Shown here: positions 13,401 through 34,999 of the stretch, in pieces | Numbering within the stretch: position 1 is the stretch's first letter | How the letters are laid out: every line of letters begins with the position of its first letter | Source of the DNA: Uloborus plumipes | Lineage: Eukaryota; Arthropoda; Arachnida; Araneae; Uloboridae | Assembly (NCBI GenBank): GCA_038373865.1 | Contig: JAXGGA010002168.1 | Span: forward strand, 1-64,000 | Direction of reading: 5' to 3' | DNA length: 64,000 nucleotides | Program-made: the position numbers and the translations under genes | Notes under the pieces: model-generated | What the model was told of the DNA's origin: nothing | The model's database searches: none | What the model saw: the letters and a program-made list of their open reading frames with translations, nothing else

Positions 13401-16400
13401 ACCAACTCATAATGCAGTTCTGACCAGCAGAATAATGTTATTTATTTTGTTAAAGCAAGGTGATCGAGCCGTCACAAATAAATATGAACAAATAAATATG
13501 GGAAATTAAAGGTACTTATAGACTCAAAAAATGACCTTGTTAATTTAAAAATATATGTTTTAAGTAAATATACTACTAAATAAAAATTAATAATAATTGG
13601 AGTTAATAAGTGTTTTATATAATGATTAAAGCACAAAAACAAACTAAGATATAAGGCTATGGTTTTTAATGAATTTTATATAAAATACCAAACTGCTCCA
13701 CAAATTTCAAAATGTTTCTCAACAATGCGGCTGATGACCCTTAAATTGTTTCTGCAGAGTTGTTGTTAGCCACCCTGTGTACATATTAATGTTTTTTGCA
13801 TTCTTAGAAAATATCTCTGTCTTATCAAAGCACACTATAATTCTGACAGTGTGATGTTACACTGCATCGTTTTGTGATGCAAATGGTTCACTTATTTTTG
13901 TCAGACTTAAATTAAATAAAACAGAAAAAGTTAAAAATTAATGGGAAAATATTCCTTAGAAATTCAAAATAAAATTAAGTCTAAGGCCGAAACGTAAGTG
14001 GAAAATAACATTGCAAAAATTAAATTCCGCAAAAAAAACTCCAAGCCAGCGACTGGCCCGAGTGCCCTTTTGAAATTAAAATCCAAAATCGAGAAAAAAA
14101 GATTTAAAAAAAAATTGACTTATCCAGTGTTGTGTAGACATGTTTGACAACTTCAGAAATACAAAAACATGTCACTGGTATTTTATTCAAGGCAGCCTCA
14201 TTTGTTCTACATTTCTTTCACCTTTTTTTTACCTGAGAGCTCTCTCACAAATTTTGAATAAATACATTCTTTTTAAATACCTCATATCAATACTTTTTTT
14301 TTCTTTACACTAATTTAAATAAAAAACTAATATCATCTGGTTGCACATGTTGTGAAAAGTGTTCCATATCTTGAAGGATTGACAAATTTGAAGAGAGTTC
14401 AAATTACTTGTGGCTAGAATTTATGCTGTTGAAATTCGAATGTTGAGAATGGAACGGGAAAAAGTTAATGGGCGGAAATAAATTTTAAGTTGGAGCTGGA
14501 TCTGGCGAGCGTCTGTAATGACTGGAATATATTGCAGGGAAGAAAAAGGATTGAATGGGTCTTTGGAATCATAACGATGGGATGGAGGAATAGGTGCTCT
14601 TCACCACATTGAAGAAAGAACGCATTAGAAGGGAAAGCATTCCGATGTGAAATTAAAAAGTTGTAGATAGAAAAAGCGGGAGATGACGCCAAGCGATCGC
14701 GAATGACAACTTACGAAGTGATTGAGAAACAGAAAAAACCTAATGATGTGATGCAATATCACAGACAGCTAAGAAAATCTTTTTTTCAATATGTCTTTCA
14801 GGAATGTGAAGAATATGGTTACAGAAATGTGCTGCGAAATTCACAAATCAGTTCGAGATTTGAATAATAACTTTGAAGAGACTTTGGATGAAAAGTTGTG
14901 TGCATTAAGAAGTAGTGTTTCTCTGTCTAATGAGAAAAAAATGGTAAGTTTTAATGTGCTCTGCGGATTTTATTTAAATTTATAAATTTTTCTTTAAGAT
15001 GGGCAAAAGCTGCGAAGGCACTAAACTACAGTAATAAATAGTCGCACCCTTTTACAGCGAAGCAAAAAGACATAATGGTAGCAATTTATAGATATATAAC
15101 AAATTTATGACTGTAACCCTTCAGTAATAGTAATGTAAGGGCTTAAATACCCCATCTCGTTTTACTGAGCATTATTTAACTTTTTATAACAAAGTTATGG
15201 ATAAAGTTTACAAATACCTTTGTGCTAAAAATGTACAGAAAATAACAACGTTGCAATGCACAAATGAGCAGGGATACTGCAGACACGTGTTTCGGCGTTA
15301 CAAGGAACGCCTTTATCAATGCAAAAAAGTTGTGAGCTTATGGATGCACAGACATCCGACAAAAGCAACGGAAACAGAAGCGAAGAGCTTAAAAAGCAAA
15401 CATAGCGGATTACGTGAACACCAATAAAAAAATTCGAAGCCAAAAAAGATCCAATGGGAAAATAAAGAATGAACCGAAGCTTTCTACCAGGTACGAAATG
15501 GAAAGAAAGAATTCGATTGGCGACACGATAAGCCAAAAGGCTAACATAATAAAAAAACACCAGGTTAAACTGTTAACCGCAAGAACAAAAAAGAGCAGAA
15601 TGAAAGAAAGCGAATCGGTAAATGAAAAAACAAAAAAGAAAAATAAAGACAAGTAGAAAATGGAAAATGCCAGCAAAATCAGAGGAATAAATTAGAAAGG
15701 TAAAAGGCAAAATTAAACAAAAGGACGCCAAACAGCAGAAAAATAAGGAATAGCATTGAGATCGTTAACTAAGTCAGAACTGTTTTTCAAAATATGGAAG
15801 GATTCCCAAAAATCAAGATCTGATGGGTTGGGGCATTTTTGGACAATTTGAAAAGAATTAAAATCGAAAGAATGATTCTTTTCCCAACAATGTTGCGCAA
15901 TACTAGACTTATTCAATTGTTGCTTTTTCACATAATTCTGATGTTCCTTTAAGCGGAATTTCAAAGCACGTCGCGTTTGTCCGATATAAGAGAGATTGCA
16001 ATTGCAATTAATTTTATAAATACCACAACTATTAAGAGGATGAATGGGATCTTTAAGGGAAGAGAAACATAGTTTATTCGTAGGGGAGAATACCACTTGG
16101 AAATTGAAACGTTTGAGAATCTTAGCAACCTGATAACTCACAGAGGGAAAGAATGGTAAAACAACCAAATTCTTTCTAATGAAAGTTCTCTTAACAAAAG
16201 TTGTTTCGGATTTGTTAGAAAGTTTTTTAAAAATGGAATCAATCAAAGTATGAGGATAGTTTCTATCAAGAGCCACAGCTTTAAGATAGTTGAGTTCTGC
16301 TTTAAGAAGTTCCGGTGAAGAACTCAACTAGCAGAACTCAACTATCTTAAAGCTGTGGCTCTTGATAGAAACTATCCTCATACTTTGATTGATTCCATTT

Positions 16401-19254
16401 TTAAAAAACTTTCTAACAAATCCGAAACAACTTTTGTTAAGAGAACTTTCATTAGAAAGAATTTGGTTGTTTTACCATTCTTTCCCTCTGTGAGTTATCA
16501 GGTTGCTAAGATTCTCAAACGTTTCAATTTCCAGGTGGTATTCTCCCCTACGAATAAACTATGTTTCTCTTCCCTTAAAGATCCCATTCATCCTCTTAAT
16601 AGTTGTGGTATTTATAAAATTAATTGCAATTGCAATCTCTCTTATATCGGACAAACGCGACGTGCTTTGAAATTCCGCTTAAAGGAACATCAGAATTATG
16701 TGAAAAAGCAACAATTGAATAAGTCTAGTATTGCGCAACATTGTTGGGAAAAGAATCATTCTTTCGATTTTAATTCTTTTCAAATTGTCCAAAAATGCCC
16801 CAACCCATCAGATCTTGATTTTTGGGAATCCTTCCATATTTTGAAAAACAGTTCTGACTTAGTTAACGATCTCAATGCTATTCCTTATTTTTCTGCTGTT
16901 TGGCGTCCTTTTGTTTAATTTTGCCTTTTACCTTTCTAATTTATTCCTCTGATTTTGCTGGCATTTTCCATTTTCTACTTGTCTTTATTTTTCTTTTTTG
17001 TTTTTTCATTTACCGATTCGCTTTCTTTCATTCTGCTCTTTTTTGTTCTTGCGGTTAACAGTTTAACCTGGTGTTTTTTTATTATGTTAGCCTTTTGGCT
17101 TATCGTGTCGCCAATCGAATTCTTTCTTTCCATTTCGTACCTGGTAGAAAGCTTCGGTTCATTCTTTATTTTCCCATTGGATCTTTTTTGGCTTCGAATT
17201 TTTTTATTGGTGTTCACGTAATCCGCTATGTTTGCTTTTTAAGCTCTTCGCTTCTGTTTCCGTTGCTTTTGTCGGATGTCTGTGCATCCATAAGCTCACA
17301 ACTTTTTTGCATTGATAAAGGCGTTCCTTGTAACGCCGAAACACGTGTCTGCAGTATCCCTGCTCATTTGTGCATTGTAACGTTGTTATTTTCTGTAAAG
17401 TTATGGATATAATAAAATCTTCATTTGGTCCCTTCAACTTTGCTAAAAAGAGTATTATTAATTAATATGAATAAGTAATGGTGCCTTTTTATGTGTAGTT
17501 AGTTTGCAATGTAAAACAACAAAGTAAAACCAGGTACACAAAACATATTTGTTTCTTATTTTTTGCTACTTCCTGAGTCCTGAATTTTTTTAATTTTCAT
17601 CAATGACCTCCTATTTTTTTTCTGTTCATTTATTTTTTAAATGTTGCATTTTTGTTTTCCCCCCCTATATTCTTTATGTATTTTCTGATTTTTGCCTCCA
17701 TTTATTCCTTTGCTTCCTGTGTGTTTTCTAGTTTTCATATATTTTCTTCACTCTTTGTTCTTCTTGTTATTGATGTTCCATAATTTCTCGATGTAGCATT
17801 GATTTAAGGCTTAAAATTCGAAGAAAGTGTAGGAAACTCATATACTTCAACCTCTCTGTAGTTCCTGTGGGGGGAGGGGGATTTATTATTGTAAAAATAA
17901 TGCAAATTTAAAATTCAAGCCATCTTCTAAAAATAATTAAAGCAAGCATAAGTAATGTTAACTGACATTTTTTGACATAATAAAAAAAGTGACATCTATC
18001 CTATAACAAGGTGGATTCCTCTAAATATATACATATATATATTTAATTGCAACACTGGATAGAAATAATCTTTTTGGAAAGAATGAAAAAATTATGCTTC
18101 CAATTTTTTTTCTAAACTTATTTACACATTCACTTTTTTAATTCAGGAAAAGTACTTGGCTGGAGGAGGGAAGGGGGTATGCTTGCAAACACCTCCAGGC
18201 TTATGAATGAAAATTTTTGTACAAAATTTTCATTAACAGAGAACAGGACTTTTTAGATTGAAAAAAATAATAATGTGCTTCAAAATAGATTTTGGACGAT
18301 AGAGATTTTAGAGTAAAAGCTTATTGTAAACAAGGTTGTGTTTTATTTTGAAATGAAGCTAATGAGAAACATATTTTTAGTTTTAGATTTAAAAAAAAAA
18401 ATCCTTTTTGATTGAATTTTCTTTTTTTTCAGAAAAATGATAAATATTTGCAACGTAAGAGCTTATTTTCTAGACAAAATATTGAAAATGTTAATAACCT
18501 ATCAGGCTTTTTATCCACAAATTATACTTCTTCCAAACCAAAACCCAAATTTGAAGATGACTATAGATACAACAAGTACGGATCAAATTCAGAAAAATAT
18601 TTCATGAATTCTTCGAATCACCTTGGAGAACATGCAAGAAAAATGTCATGTAATGGGATCACATCTGAAGAATCATCACCCACGTTGCATGAAATGTTTG
18701 GAAATAAATCACACCAGCCTAGCTCCTATGACTCATTTAATTTTGGGACAATTTTAAATAAAAACTTAACCGATAAATACTTAAAATTAACCAATAGAGG
18801 ACAAAATGCATCTTTTTTGGACGTTGCCAATGTATCGTTACCTAAATCTCAGGCAAAAAATGGGAAAAAGAAATCATTTACGGCAACACCAGGTGTCTCA
18901 AACTCTGATGAAATGGAATACAAAGGCAAATTGCGATCTTCAAAAGGGAAAAGTTTAACCACAAAAAAAGCCGCTGCACCTCCTAAAAAGAGAACGAAAA
19001 CTGCTCCAAAAAATAGAAGGCAGAAAAAAAGCCAAGATACAACTCCGCAAAACCAAAATGCGAGAGGTAAATCATCCAGGACTGTAAATACACCAGTTGT
19101 ACGAAAATCGAAGCCTAACAGTAAAACAGTAAGAGCAACAGGAAATACAGGTATAACAAATTGCTCTCTCTTCTCTGCTTCATATTGTTCTTCTCCAGGT
19201 ATAAATATATTCGAAGCTCTTAATATGCAAAAGGAATTCCAATATTTTGCATAA
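1249..19254 (+). CDS. coiled-coil protein with basic C-terminus (5' partial, 7 exons); possible Mer2/IHO1-type meiotic protein
   Basis: Exons 1249-1417, 8051-8238, 9436-9539, 11668-11747, 13187-13302, 14802-14943 and 18433-19254 join with matching phases at all six junctions and no internal stop, giving 539 residues plus a missing N-terminus. Residues 1-118 are Ser/Asn/Phe-rich and look disordered. Residues about 118-266 (exons 3-6) are charged, heptad-like and probably coiled coil. Residues about 267-400 are Ser/Asn-rich, about 406-500 very Lys/Arg-rich (KKAAAPPKKR), and the protein ends FEALNMQKEFQYFA. No catalytic motif is seen. Inference only: the layout (short N-terminal motif, central coiled coil, basic tail, a PNSKTVRA stretch near the C-terminus) recalls vertebrate IHO1, which binds HORMAD1 and promotes meiotic double-strand breaks. 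Another coiled-coil protein is quite possible. The gene model is firm, the function is not. Confidence 0.75.
3048..3652 (-). mobile_element. solo LTR (Gypsy- or BEL-like), minus strand
   Basis: A 605-bp segment bounded by TGTAAC and GTAACA, so on the minus strand it starts TGTTAC and ends GTTACA. It is flanked by the 4-bp repeat atat (3044-3047, 3653-3656). The minus strand has a TATAAAAAG box (rc of about 3355-3364) in a sensible LTR position. No internal retroviral genes adjoin it, so it is a recombination remnant. The family is uncertain. Confidence 0.55.
4140..4371. mobile_element. piggyBac-type MITE with long hairpin arms
   Basis: TTAA on both sides, then CCCTCTCGGCACCCTGG and its inverted copy. 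The arms of about 85 bp (to about 4228 and from about 4289) are nearly perfect inverted repeats around a 60-bp loop. A TTAA target and CCCT start are the piggyBac hallmark. There is no coding capacity. Confidence 0.75.
4991..6538. mobile_element. 1.55-kb fold-back DNA element with tandem sub-repeats in each arm
   Basis: The ends TAGGGTGGTCAC and GTGACCACCCTA are flanked by an exact 9-bp duplication atatcccat (4982-4990, 6539-6547). The two halves are long inverted repeats, and each arm contains the same module twice (about 5027-5370 and 5371-5600; mirrored about 5936-6170 and 6171-6530) around a unique centre at about 5600-5930. The 9-bp duplication suggests a Mutator-like or hAT-like mover. 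No transposase is present. Confidence 0.7.
8051..8238 (+). CDS. coiled-coil gene, exon 2
   Basis: Pyrimidine-rich acceptor TTTTTTCTAG ends at 8050 and donor GTTTCT starts at 8239. The exon is open throughout in phase 0, leaves in phase 2 and encodes GKGTKFQNYIS through CKIIKEI. The preceding intron (1418-8050) is 6.6 kb and mostly transposon. Confidence 0.75.
9436..9539 (+). CDS. coiled-coil gene, exon 3
   Basis: Acceptor CTTCCCCCAG and donor GTAGGT (9540). It enters in phase 2 and leaves in phase 1. The translation, including SLKDIMEEVRMVKESQ, is the start of the predicted coiled coil. Confidence 0.75.
9790..10291. mobile_element. TA-flanked MITE in the coiled-coil gene
   Basis: The left end GGATAGACCGACCAGTGAAT and the right end, the reverse complement of GGGTAGACTGACCAGTGAAT, form inverted repeats of about 28 bp with flanking TA at 9788 and 10292. 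TA duplication suggests Tc1/mariner mobilisation. The interior is AT-rich and non-coding. Confidence 0.6.
11668..11747 (+). CDS. coiled-coil gene, exon 4
   Basis: Acceptor CTTTTTCTAG and a weaker donor GTAATA (11748). Phases in and out match the neighbours. It encodes KLLKMTGENHERYEKKIELL and a few more residues, strongly heptad-like. Confidence 0.75.
13187..13302 (+). CDS. coiled-coil gene, exon 5
   Basis: Acceptor ATATGCAG and consensus donor GTAAGA (13303). Phase 0 in, phase 2 out. It encodes CLNQVKEQAGKYDEMY through ERKYFE, continuing the coiled coil. Confidence 0.75.
14802..14943 (+). CDS. coiled-coil gene, exon 6
   Basis: Acceptor TGTCTTTCAG and consensus donor GTAAGT (14944). Phase 2 in, phase 0 out. 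It encodes NVKNMVTEMCCEIHKSVRDL and following residues up to NEKKM, the last part of the coiled coil. Confidence 0.8.
15278..15323 (-). ncRNA. hammerhead-ribozyme-like motif, left arm of Penelope dimer
   Basis: Read on the minus strand: TGCA, core TTGATAA, an extra A, a perfect 6-bp helix II (GGCGTT/AACGCC, loop CCTTGT), GAAA, a short self-complementary helix III (ACACGTGT), C, then TGCA pairing with the first TGCA as helix I. Hammerhead motifs are known in Penelope-like terminal repeats. Here the canonical C3-G8 pair is replaced by U3-A8. Self-cleavage is not shown. Confidence 0.55.
15713..16327 (-). pseudogene. Penelope-like GIY-YIG endonuclease fragment, left arm
   Basis: Open frame of about 204 codons reading leftward. 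There is no ATG at its start (TTG preceded by TAG), so it is a fragment of a longer polyprotein rather than a gene with its own start. It carries GIY and, ten residues later, YIG (SYIGQTRRALKF), followed by the Arg/His/Glu pattern of the family (LKEHQ, then a WES motif). It reaches nine codons further upstream (SSSPELLK) than the right-arm copy and is otherwise identical. The endonuclease nicks target DNA in Penelope retrotransposition. The catalytic residues look intact. Confidence 0.75.
16331..16918 (+). pseudogene. Penelope-like GIY-YIG endonuclease fragment, right arm
   Basis: Mirror copy of the left-arm fragment, open from the palindrome junction at 16331 to TAA at 16916-16918. Counting from the GTG at 16355, GIY is at residues 85-87, YIG at 97-99, and conserved R108, H112 and E158 follow. 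There is no ATG upstream within the arm. The interval between the motifs and the Cys-rich CNCNLSYIG context fit Penelope-like rather than homing endonucleases. Confidence 0.75.
17308..17353 (+). ncRNA. hammerhead-ribozyme-like motif, right arm of Penelope dimer
   Basis: Same structure as the left-arm motif: helix I TGCA at 17308-17311 and 17350-17353, core at 17312-17318 with U at position 3 and A at position 8, helix II 17320-17325 with 17332-17337, and GAAA at 17338-17341. The predicted cleavage position follows the C at 17349. Activity is inferred from structure only. Confidence 0.55.
17410..18432 (+). other. rest of the last intron of the coiled-coil gene
   Basis: AT-rich intron with poly-pyrimidine stretches, a small TATATA microsatellite near 18027-18050 and the final acceptor at 18421-18432. 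No other feature was recognised. Confidence 0.5.
18433..19254 (+). CDS. coiled-coil gene, terminal exon
   Basis: Acceptor CTTTTTTTTCAG ends at 18432, the frame enters in phase 0, and TAA is at 19252-19254. It encodes 273 residues: a Ser/Asn-rich half, then a Lys/Arg-rich tract. An optional 48-nt mini-intron (19151-19198, acag|gtataa ... ttctccag) would keep the frame, so two C-terminal forms are conceivable. Confidence 0.85.
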   Translation, partial: KNDKYLQRKSLFSRQNIENVNNLSGFLSTNYTSSKPKPKFEDDYRYNKYGSNSEKYFMNSSNHLGEHARKMSCNGITSEESSPTLHEMFGNKSHQPSSYDSFNFGTILNKNLTDKYLKLTNRGQNASFLDVANVSLPKSQAKNGKKKSFTATPGVSNSDEMEYKGKLRSSKGKSLTTKKAAAPPKKRTKTAPKNRRQKKSQDTTPQNQNARGKSSRTVNTPVVRKSKPNSKTVRATGNTGITNCSLFSASYCSSPGINIFEALNMQKEFQYFA

Positions 19255-19322
19255 GCAGTAGTATTTTTTTCTAATAGAAAGGATATATCACTTGCTGCAC
19301 AAATATGGTAAAACTATGATGC

Positions 19323-19328
19323 AATAAA
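19323..19328 (+). terminator. poly(A) signal AATAAA of the coiled-coil gene
   Basis: Canonical AATAAA 69 bases after the stop codon. Another AATAAA-type site lies near 19519, so a longer 3' UTR is also possible. Confidence 0.5.
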
Positions 19329-20366
19329 TTTAGAATTTGCAAGTGTCCCAAAACAGAAAACTGAAAAATTCAAACAAAGGTACACAATTTATTAGTTGAG
19401 TTTACAAATATATAAGCTGACATGAAACGTTTAGGGAAAAAAATGTATTTTTGATTTGTTTTAACAAAGCATCTTTTGCTGCAACTTCCTTGTAAAAGTT
19501 TTTTTCTTTTTTGAAAGCAATAAAATATTTCTGACCTTTAAATGTTTTAAGTACATACCAAGTATTTTCTTTCAAATGTATTTGTTTTTGTTTACATTCA
19601 TTTGATTCACCACAGAAAGTGGCTTAAAATAAATAGGTTTCTAATGTACTATGTCTGTGTTTCTATGCAATGAGAAAAATTAGATAATTGCCAACGTGTT
19701 TCATTGTTGCTTATTATTCAATAACCAAACTTTCATTTTCATTGAATTATTCTGTTATTTTCTGTCAAAATAAAAAAAGGAAAACATAATAATAATTACC
19801 CAATAACTGTATTACCCGAGAGTACTTTAATTATTCTAGATATAAGTATCAGGCACAAAATCTTTTCCAGAAATAATACATTCTTCTTTTAAAAAAAATC
19901 ATGCAAATACATTTCTTGACATAATTACAGCCTGCCCATGGTTGTTATGAAATTGGCAAACATCCAGATTCAGTGAATAAATCTGAATGAGGGGAAAAGT
20001 AAAAATTTGATGAGCATGATTTCAATATGACGTTGCCTAATTTCGAGGCTAACGCACATTTACAGAATTTGGAATCCCTGAAAACCATTAGATGCGTCCA
20101 TTTCTGACTGTAAACCGACTGTTTGCCTTTCCATGTCATTGGTGGTCAGAATGTACCTATTTATATCTATTTAAACAATGAGCAGATTGAAAACAAAATT
20201 CGCAAAGAAAGGATATCTTTTCATTGTCTAAATTTTAAGAACTCACATGCATTTTCTTATCTTATAAGTTTCTTACACTGTTATCTGTATCTTTCTATAA
20301 CTTTTATGAGATTAATTAGATTTACCAAATATTTAACAACAAACAATGAAAAAAGTAACAAAAATA
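19329..20366. other. convergent intergenic gap
   Basis: About 1.2 kb separates the stop codons of the two convergent genes. Only 3'-UTR-like AT-rich sequence and poly(A) signals are seen. Confidence 0.5.
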
Positions 20367-20372
20367 TTTATT
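20367..20372 (-). terminator. poly(A) signal of SLC35E3
   Basis: TTTATT on the + strand, i.e. AATAAA on the minus strand, about 115 bases past the stop codon of the SLC35E3 model. Confidence 0.45.
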
Positions 20373-20488
20373 TACATAAACATGGCTGTATAAAATTAAT
20401 ACAATAAAATGACCAACAATGTCATTTAGTACAAAAACTAGTGGCACAAAAATACTTCCCGGTTAAAATAAACAAATACTGAACTGTA

Positions 20489-32938
<12,450 letters not shown>

Positions 32939-33461
32939 TTTAAATTGATGGCGCAAAATTCTTTTTTCGCCCTAAAGCAGCAGGAATAGTGATTGTTTGT
33001 TGTTCATGAGATTCACGCTACATATTACTACATTCGACTCGAAACGTAGAAAAGTTCTTTGGAAAGCTTTAACACAAAAGTCTCTTCTCTTTAACATATA
33101 ATACATAACAAGATAAGGTTGCATGGGTTGTTTTTCCTTTCTTTTTTTAAGGATGTTAATTTTTCAAAACCGGAATTCTGAAAACGAAATTTCAAACGAC
33201 CTATAACGATGTTTAGTGGTGAGGGAGGTACTCCTTGGACATTTTTGCGAACTGAAATCGCAGGAGCATTATTTACGGGCTTTTATTCCCATTTAAAAAG
33301 TGTTTGAAAATAAAGTTCCAAAGTCTCAACTTTAGAAAGTTTTCGAAGTTGTTTACGTTTTTACATAGGGACTTTAGTTAGATAGAAAAAGAATAATATG
33401 GCACACCTCCCCCCTCCCTCCTTTCTTTGCCTTTGTACCTGTTTCATCTCTTTATTTTAAA

Positions 33462-33680
33462 CTAGCCGGGTACCTGGCTCTGCCCTGGTTTCGGCCGGGT
33501 ATGGTGTTTTAGTGACACTCGTTCATGAATTTTTCAACATTAAAGTGCATATCTATGCACACAATGGCTACTTCTGTAAACAAGGGCAATTTTTTCTGAC
33601 TGGACAAACTAAAAACTATTACACACCTTAAATACAAATGCAAGCTACAAATAATGTTTAGGTAAATCGGAAATGTTATA
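33462..33680 (-). mobile_element. Helitron 3'-end fragment, minus strand
   Basis: Reverse complement shows a GC-rich hairpin-like stretch (ggcagagccaggtacccgg) followed directly by CTAG, as at Helitron 3' ends. The other end was not found; the outer limit given is approximate. Confidence 0.35.
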
Positions 33681-33689
33681 AGCTTGGTA

Positions 33690-34574
33690 CAGGGTGCGGC
33701 GGAGAAACTTGCAGACTTGAAAAGTCAACTAAGGGAAAAGTACATGTATTACTTTTTATAAGATATGGTACCCATTCTGAAGTTTTATAATAGTTAGATT
33801 TAAAAACTACATCGGGAAGAATGACGGCACCTGTTAATGATGCACTCATGTGCCCTAGATTTGTTGCACTCTTTCGAGCATATCGACTGATGGGATGTTG
33901 GTGATAGCAAGCCGGAAGTTGTTCTCTAGGCGTTGCAGGGTCCGGGGCTTGTCGTTGTAAACGATCGATTTGAAATACCCCCAGAAAAATAGTCACAGAG
34001 TGTCAAATCGGAAGAGCGGGCCGGCCACGGTACGTCACCTTTCAAGGAGACGTTATCACTCAACTGGTGAACCACAGCAAGTTTGTAGGGATGAAACTGG
34101 AGTTCGTTGTGAAGAATTCGTCTCAGTGTCCAATCAAAAATCCCCAAAGCAGCAGCGTGTTTACAAGCCGAAAGACTGGGAGAGCGCAAAAACGACTCCC
34201 TCACTTTTTCGACGTTTTCTAGGGTTCTAGAAATCCGTTGACCTCCTGGGCCTCTGTTTTCCACATTCTCAATTTACCTGAATGTTTTCATTTACAAAAC
34301 AGTCGATTCCCAGCTAGGAATGGGAACAACGGGCTGAATTTTGAGCCGAGTTCGGAAGGCACGTTGAGTGGCGACCACCGAAAGATTATTTGAAAAGTAA
34401 GATTCGGCGGCGAACGCTCGTTGCTCCTTTGTCCAACGCATGGTGACAACTAAACTATGAGATAACAAAACTTCAGGACCCTCTCTTTAAAATGAGACTC
34501 TTCCCACTCCTTTCTGACCACTCCTTGCTAATTAGCATCCAATTAAAATCAGCAAGTTTCTTTGTCGCACCCTG
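33690..34574 (-). mobile_element. inactivated Tc1/mariner-superfamily element
   Basis: Inverted ends (cagggtgcggcggagaaact and the inverse of cagggtgcgacaaagaaact) with TA duplications at 33688 and 34575. It holds the transposase remnant at about 33800-34441 on the minus strand. Confidence 0.8.
33800..34441 (-). pseudogene. mariner-like transposase, frameshifted and deleted
   Basis: Starts at ATG 34441 (MRWTKEQRAFAAESYFSNNL), soon hits a stop, then continues in other frames: SPSLSACKHAAALGIFDWTL (helix-turn-helix part), then PWPARSSDLTLCDYF (the catalytic-domain SPDLTPCDYF block) and a terminal VILPDVVFKS. Pieces between the blocks are missing. Clearly non-functional. Confidence 0.75.
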
Positions 34575-34824
34575 TAAAATCAATCGCACTGGAGTCAAGT
34601 ATTTCCAAACATTATACGTATATAATAAGTCCCATCATTAGAATATATCCTTGTAACTACGTTGGTGAAAACGTCTTATGTATACCTAACTTAGAAATTT
34701 TTTGACTATAAACATTTTCTGTTCTCTAACTGTTGCCAAAATCAATTACCTTTTTATTAGCCTACTTTCCCGTTAAAAATAAAAGAAAGACGAAAAAAGT
34801 ATTAAAAGTAGCTTAATGCATCTA

Positions 34825-34908
34825 AAACATATCGCCAAGTCCAAAATGTATCGCCAAGTTAAAAAAAATATCGCCAAGTCCAAAAAATATCGCCAAGTTA
34901 AAAAAATA
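34825..34908. repeat. minisatellite, four copies of a ~22-bp atatcgccaagt unit
   Basis: tatcgccaagt occurs four times, alternating with tccaaaa and taaaaaa spacers. It lies just left of the 147-bp tandem array. Confidence 0.7.
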
Positions 34909-34999
34909 AAGAGGTAAAATGAATATCGAAAAATTAAAAATTTGAAAGTAGGGTATTGAGATGGGGAATTTGTGTGTCGATCTGTCGGTCGGTCTGTCT

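Larger units (their letters stand above)
10294..14801 (+). other. intronic DNA around exons 4 and 5 of the coiled-coil gene
   Basis: Outside the two exons I see AT-rich intron without a recognisable gene or RNA. GC-richer patches near 10505-10540 and 10690-10740 look like worn transposon ends, but no paired end was found. Confidence 0.4.
15204..17396. mobile_element. palindromic dimer of 5'-truncated Penelope-like elements
   Basis: Two inverted arms of about 1.07 kb (15233-16300 and 16331-17396), nearly identical, are separated by a 30-bp spacer and flanked by the 13-bp duplication aaagttatggata (15191-15203, 17397-17409). Each arm encodes the C-terminal part of a Penelope-like polyprotein ending in a GIY-YIG endonuclease, followed by about 480 bp of 3' sequence carrying a hammerhead-like motif. 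The reverse transcriptase is missing from both. The arms are joined at their truncated 5' sides, so both 3' ends face outward. An assembly hairpin artefact is unlikely because a clean target duplication surrounds the whole unit. Confidence 0.8.

Noticed and set aside
15713..16327. Stand-alone GIY-YIG endonuclease gene
   Set aside because: Its apparent start is TTG directly after TAG at a palindrome junction. It is a truncated polyprotein end.
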